A stretch of DNA of 34,496 nucleotides from Candidatus Sumerlaeia bacterium. Lineage in GTDB: Bacteria; Sumerlaeota; Sumerlaeia; SLMS01; JAHLLQ01. Numbering within the stretch: position 1 is the stretch's first letter; the number at the start of each line of letters is the position of its first letter. The stretch covers positions 1-34,496 of the forward strand of contig JANQSL010000270.1 of NCBI GenBank assembly GCA_028284075.1, written 5' to 3'. Of the stretch, positions 31,906-34,496 are shown one piece after another. Made by a program: the position numbers and the translations under genes. Below the pieces are notes generated by a model. That model saw only the letters and a list, made by a program, of their open reading frames with translations, was not told where the DNA came from and made no database searches.

Positions 31906-33279
31906 CTATACCGCGCCCGCGGTTTCGCGGATGACCCGGGCCCGTTCGAGAGCACTCTGCAGCGCCTGCTCAGGCTCCTTGCGGCCGTTGAGAACACTTC
32001 CCACCTCACGGTTCAGAGCCGTGCGGATTGAATCCCACCAGATGGGTTTTGGTTCAAACATGGCTCGATCCATTTCCCCAAGGGCTGCTGCAAAGTTGAT
32101 GTTCCGCTCCAGATATTCCTTTAGCACCGGTGTTTCACGGGCGGATTTGCGGACCGGAAGATAGCCCGTGTCGACAGACCATTTTGCCGTCATTTCGCGG
32201 CTTGTCATGAACTTGAAGAATTCCCACGCCCCCTGCTGGACTTCTTCCGGAATGCGGCTGCCATCGCTGAATCCCTTGCGGAAAATACCGACGTTCGTTC
32301 CCTGGGAGAGTGCCCTGCCCGCCGTCGATTCGTCCCGGCTGGGAATCGGATACGCCCGCCAGATAAACTTGTTTCCGACAGCGCTGTCGTTGTAGGGAAA
32401 GGATGCTGTCGAACCGATGTACATTCCGATGCGGCCGGTTCCGAAGGCGCTGTTCAGATAGGCGGACTCGACATATCCCGATCGGTTTTCGCCGAGGACA
32501 AGTTCCTCAAGAATTTCGAAGGACGCCAGACCTCCATCTTCAGCGAAGGTGAAGTTGCCTTCATCATCCATGTAGTTTGTGCCCGCCGCGAAGAGCATTG
32601 TCGTGAAGGACTCAATAAACGGGCGTGCGGCAAATCCATACTGGTCATTGTCAAGATCGGTCATGGCCGCGCTGAGAGTCTTCATCTCTTCCCAGGTTCG
32701 TGGCGGCTCGGTGAAGCCTTCTTCCCGCATGAGCGTGTCATTGACAAAAAGCAGATAGACGGACTTGTTGAAGGGCAGCGTTGCGAGTGTCATCTCGCCC
32801 GCTGGATCGGGGCGATACACACCATTCTCATCGACGACCATTCGATAGGAATTGTCTTCGATGAAGGGAACGGGAATGTCGGCAAAATCGTCGTCGGTGA
32901 ACTCATCGTCATTCCGGGCAAAGTGTTCCACCGGCTGTAGACATCCATAGCGAAGGAATCGCGTTGTCCATGACTCGTACATCTGAGAACAGGCCGGCTG
33001 CCTGCCACCGTAGAGGGACGCGATGAGTTTCTGGCTCAGACTGTTGTAGGCGCCCTGGTAGATGCCTTTGACGATATAGGTTTCCTGGCTGTTGTTGAAC
33101 GCATCGATGATTTCGTTCAGTGATCCGGCCTGGCGGCCCGCCATGGCGTGCCAGAATTCCACTTCGATGCGGCCGTCCTCCCGCTGGTAGTAGGAGAGGT
33201 CACTCCGTTCGCTGCTGCAGGCGGAAAGCAGGGCGGCGCAGACGGCAAATACAAGTGTGGCAAGTCGAGCTGGTTTCAT
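31906..33279 (-). CDS. family 1 extracellular solute-binding lipoprotein (sugar type)
   Basis: 457 residues. The ATG at 33279 follows CTGGAG, five bases upstream; a longer frame to 33318 has no ribosome site. Residues 1-21 are a lipoprotein signal ending LLSAC (Cys21). The mature part has the UgpB/MalE-type pattern: VEFWHAMAG, LPFNKSVYLLFVND, GTGRIGMYIGSTASFPYN and AWEFFKFMTSREMTAKWSVDTGYLPVRKSA. It should bind glycerol-3-phosphate or an oligosaccharide for an ABC importer. No permease or ATPase gene for such an importer is in the window, so it is an orphan here. A small hairpin (ACCGC-gggc-GCGGT on the minus strand, 31910-31923) ends just before its stop codon. Confidence 0.9.
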   Translation of the reverse strand: MKPARLATLVFAVCAALLSACSSERSDLSYYQREDGRIEVEFWHAMAGRQAGSLNEIIDAFNNSQETYIVKGIYQGAYNSLSQKLIASLYGGRQPACSQMYESWTTRFLRYGCLQPVEHFARNDDEFTDDDFADIPVPFIEDNSYRMVVDENGVYRPDPAGEMTLATLPFNKSVYLLFVNDTLMREEGFTEPPRTWEEMKTLSAAMTDLDNDQYGFAARPFIESFTTMLFAAGTNYMDDEGNFTFAEDGGLASFEILEELVLGENRSGYVESAYLNSAFGTGRIGMYIGSTASFPYNDSAVGNKFIWRAYPIPSRDESTAGRALSQGTNVGIFRKGFSDGSRIPEEVQQGAWEFFKFMTSREMTAKWSVDTGYLPVRKSARETPVLKEYLERNINFAAALGEMDRAMFEPKPIWWDSIRTALNREVGSVLNGRKEPEQALQSALERARVIRETAGAV

Positions 33280-33334
33280 GACGGCTCCAGAAGATTTGCT
33301 GACCTCCCGGCGAGCCAAGCCGAATCAGACAATC

Positions 33335-34496
33335 TCACGAAATCCTGTTTTGCTCCGCGCTTTCCCGCTTTGGAGCGGTTCCTGATGCGCTCTCCCGTTT
33401 CTTTTCGAAGTACTTCAGGTACTCGATCAGCATAATCAGTCCGATCCCGATCATCACCACGTTGATCAGGATCAGAAAGGAGCGGAACTGGGCGAGGATG
33501 ACGGAATTTACTCCGAGGTAAAGGGTCGCATAGAGGAAAATCAGAACCGTCCGGCGTTGATCGAGACCCGCGTCAATGAGCCGGTGGTGCAGGTGCCGGC
33601 GGTCAGCCTTGAAGGGGTTTTGGCGCCTGAGGATTCTTCTCAGAAAAGAAAAGGACGTTTCGAAGAGGGGGAGTGCCAGCGCCACCATGGGTACCAGCAA
33701 TGCCATGAGAGCGGGAGCTTTGGTGCTGGCGGCAAGGGACGCTGTTGCCAGCACATACCCGATTGCAAGAGATCCACTGTCTCCCAGAAACATCTTCGCG
33801 GGGTGCCAGTTCTGGGTCAGGAAGCCGACAAGAGCGCCGCCGAGAACGAACGGAATCGCGACTCCCGGGACCAGCCAGCCGTCCTGCGGATTTGTCAGTC
33901 CCGTGAAACCAAGCGCCAAAGCCGCAATGAGAGCCACTCCGCCTGCAAGACCGTCGAGGCCGTCGATCAGGTTAATCGAATTCATCAGGGCCGCATACCA
34001 GCCGATGGTAATGATCAGGCTTGGGATGGCTGTGGCAAGAACCAGCAATGCGTGGCCGTCAATCCCCGCCATCAGCTCCACCGGATTGCCGAAGCCGATA
34101 CTGATTCGTTCGATGCGCACCCCGGCATACCAGAGGCCGGTTGCCACGGCGATTTGAAGCCCGAGCTTGATCAGTGGCCGCAGGCCAATTACGTCGTCCC
34201 AGAGCCCGATCAGAAAAATCGCGACCAGACCGTATACAAAGGCGTCGATCAGGACTCGGTTTCGAAGGGCATCCAGCGGCGCAAGCCATGCATAAACGGC
34301 CGTGCCGAGAAGCACCGTGGCTGTGACGCCAAGGCCACCCAGATAGGCGATCTCCTTGCGGTGGGCTTTGCGGGCGTCCGGGCGGTCGAGGATGCCCGTG
34401 GCATGGCTCAGGCGGCAGGCTGCAAATGCGCCGAGGGTGCCGATCACCGCGGATACGGCGAAGAGCAGCAGACAGGCCACGATAGGGGTCAAAGCG
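33335..34496 (-). CDS. WecA-like undecaprenyl-phosphate sugar-1-phosphate transferase, 5' end at window edge
   Basis: Polyprenyl-phosphate N-acetylhexosamine-1-phosphate transferase family (WecA/TagO/MraY superfamily), about 385 residues, about eleven membrane helices. It starts O-antigen or other polymer synthesis by moving GlcNAc-1-phosphate from UDP-GlcNAc to undecaprenyl phosphate at the inner membrane. Seen: ILDRPDARKAHRKEI, the Mg-binding LWDDVIGLRP, NSINLIDGLDGLAGG, FLGDSGSLAIGY and the cytoplasmic His cluster DRRHLHHRLIDAGL. The first codon inside the window that can start is TTG at 34492, but the frame is open to the edge, so the true start may lie outside. Sugar specificity (GlcNAc versus QuiNAc or FucNAc) is not decidable. 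Confidence 0.92.
   Translation of the reverse strand, partial: ALTPIVACLLLFAVSAVIGTLGAFAACRLSHATGILDRPDARKAHRKEIAYLGGLGVTATVLLGTAVYAWLAPLDALRNRVLIDAFVYGLVAIFLIGLWDDVIGLRPLIKLGLQIAVATGLWYAGVRIERISIGFGNPVELMAGIDGHALLVLATAIPSLIITIGWYAALMNSINLIDGLDGLAGGVALIAALALGFTGLTNPQDGWLVPGVAIPFVLGGALVGFLTQNWHPAKMFLGDSGSLAIGYVLATASLAASTKAPALMALLVPMVALALPLFETSFSFLRRILRRQNPFKADRRHLHHRLIDAGLDQRRTVLIFLYATLYLGVNSVILAQFRSFLILINVVMIGIGLIMLIEYLKYFEKKRESASGTAPKRESAEQNRIS

Noticed and set aside
1-34496. tRNA, rRNA, CRISPR, transposase, integrase or phage genes
   Set aside because: I looked through the intergenic stretches (all under 300 bases) and the reading frames and saw none; a covariance-model search would be needed to exclude a small RNA.

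Overview
The window looks like chromosome of a free-living Gram-negative bacterium with moderately high GC. The evidence is several lipoprotein and Sec signal peptides, a WecA-type undecaprenyl-phosphate sugar transferase, an arginine decarboxylase SpeA and SmpB. Large multidomain secreted proteins (golvesin-like, HEAT, TPR and DUF6843-like domains) are styles I associate with uncultured lineages such as Sumerlaeota, Hydrogenedentota or the PVC groups. That placement is a guess from domain style, not a phylogeny. I see no rRNA, tRNA, insertion sequence, integrase, phage gene or CRISPR array. Coding density is very high, and no gap between genes reaches 300 bases.

Layout. (a) 1-8886, all minus strand. 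In transcription order: DUF429 protein, speA, a lipoprotein-DUF819 membrane protein, folE2, hemB, a possible 26-residue ORF, a GH5 endoglucanase, and a GH1 beta-glucosidase that runs off the left edge. folE2 and hemB overlap by 4 nt. FolE2 and an aspartate-type HemB are both enzymes that can do without zinc. (b) 9107-11812, plus strand: a D-Ala-D-Ala carboxypeptidase (S13) with a long extracytoplasmic tail. (c) 11859-12901, minus strand: yqeK-rsfS. (d) 13047-16492, plus strand: an ABC exporter operon of one ATPase, two paralogous ABC-2 permeases and a membrane-anchored helical-repeat protein.

(e) 16493-23919, minus strand: a catabolic operon ordered nhaC-like antiporter, GNAT, gabT, SH3-M15 peptidase, Amidohydro_3 amidohydrolase, possible 44-residue membrane ORF, aldehyde dehydrogenase. 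The first five genes overlap or nearly touch. GabT plus the succinate-semialdehyde-type dehydrogenase would make a GABA-shunt-like pair. (f) 24081-24905, plus strand: a cytoplasmic class-A-like serine hydrolase. (g) 24908-28866, minus strand: smpB followed by three secreted or membrane proteins (HEAT, DUF6843-like, TPR). (h) 28938-34496, minus strand: WecA-like transferase, sugar-type solute-binding lipoprotein, YfhO-like membrane protein and FMN reductase.

The most interesting items are the tightly coupled nhaC-GNAT-gabT-M15-amidohydrolase-ALDH operon, the S13 peptidase in which a golvesin-like domain seems inserted in an FN3-like domain, the lipoprotein-DUF819 fusion, the zinc-independent folE2-hemB pair, three direct TTCAAC repeats at exact 11-bp spacing, two small ORFs hidden in leader regions, and inverted repeats overlapping stop codons at all three convergent gene junctions.
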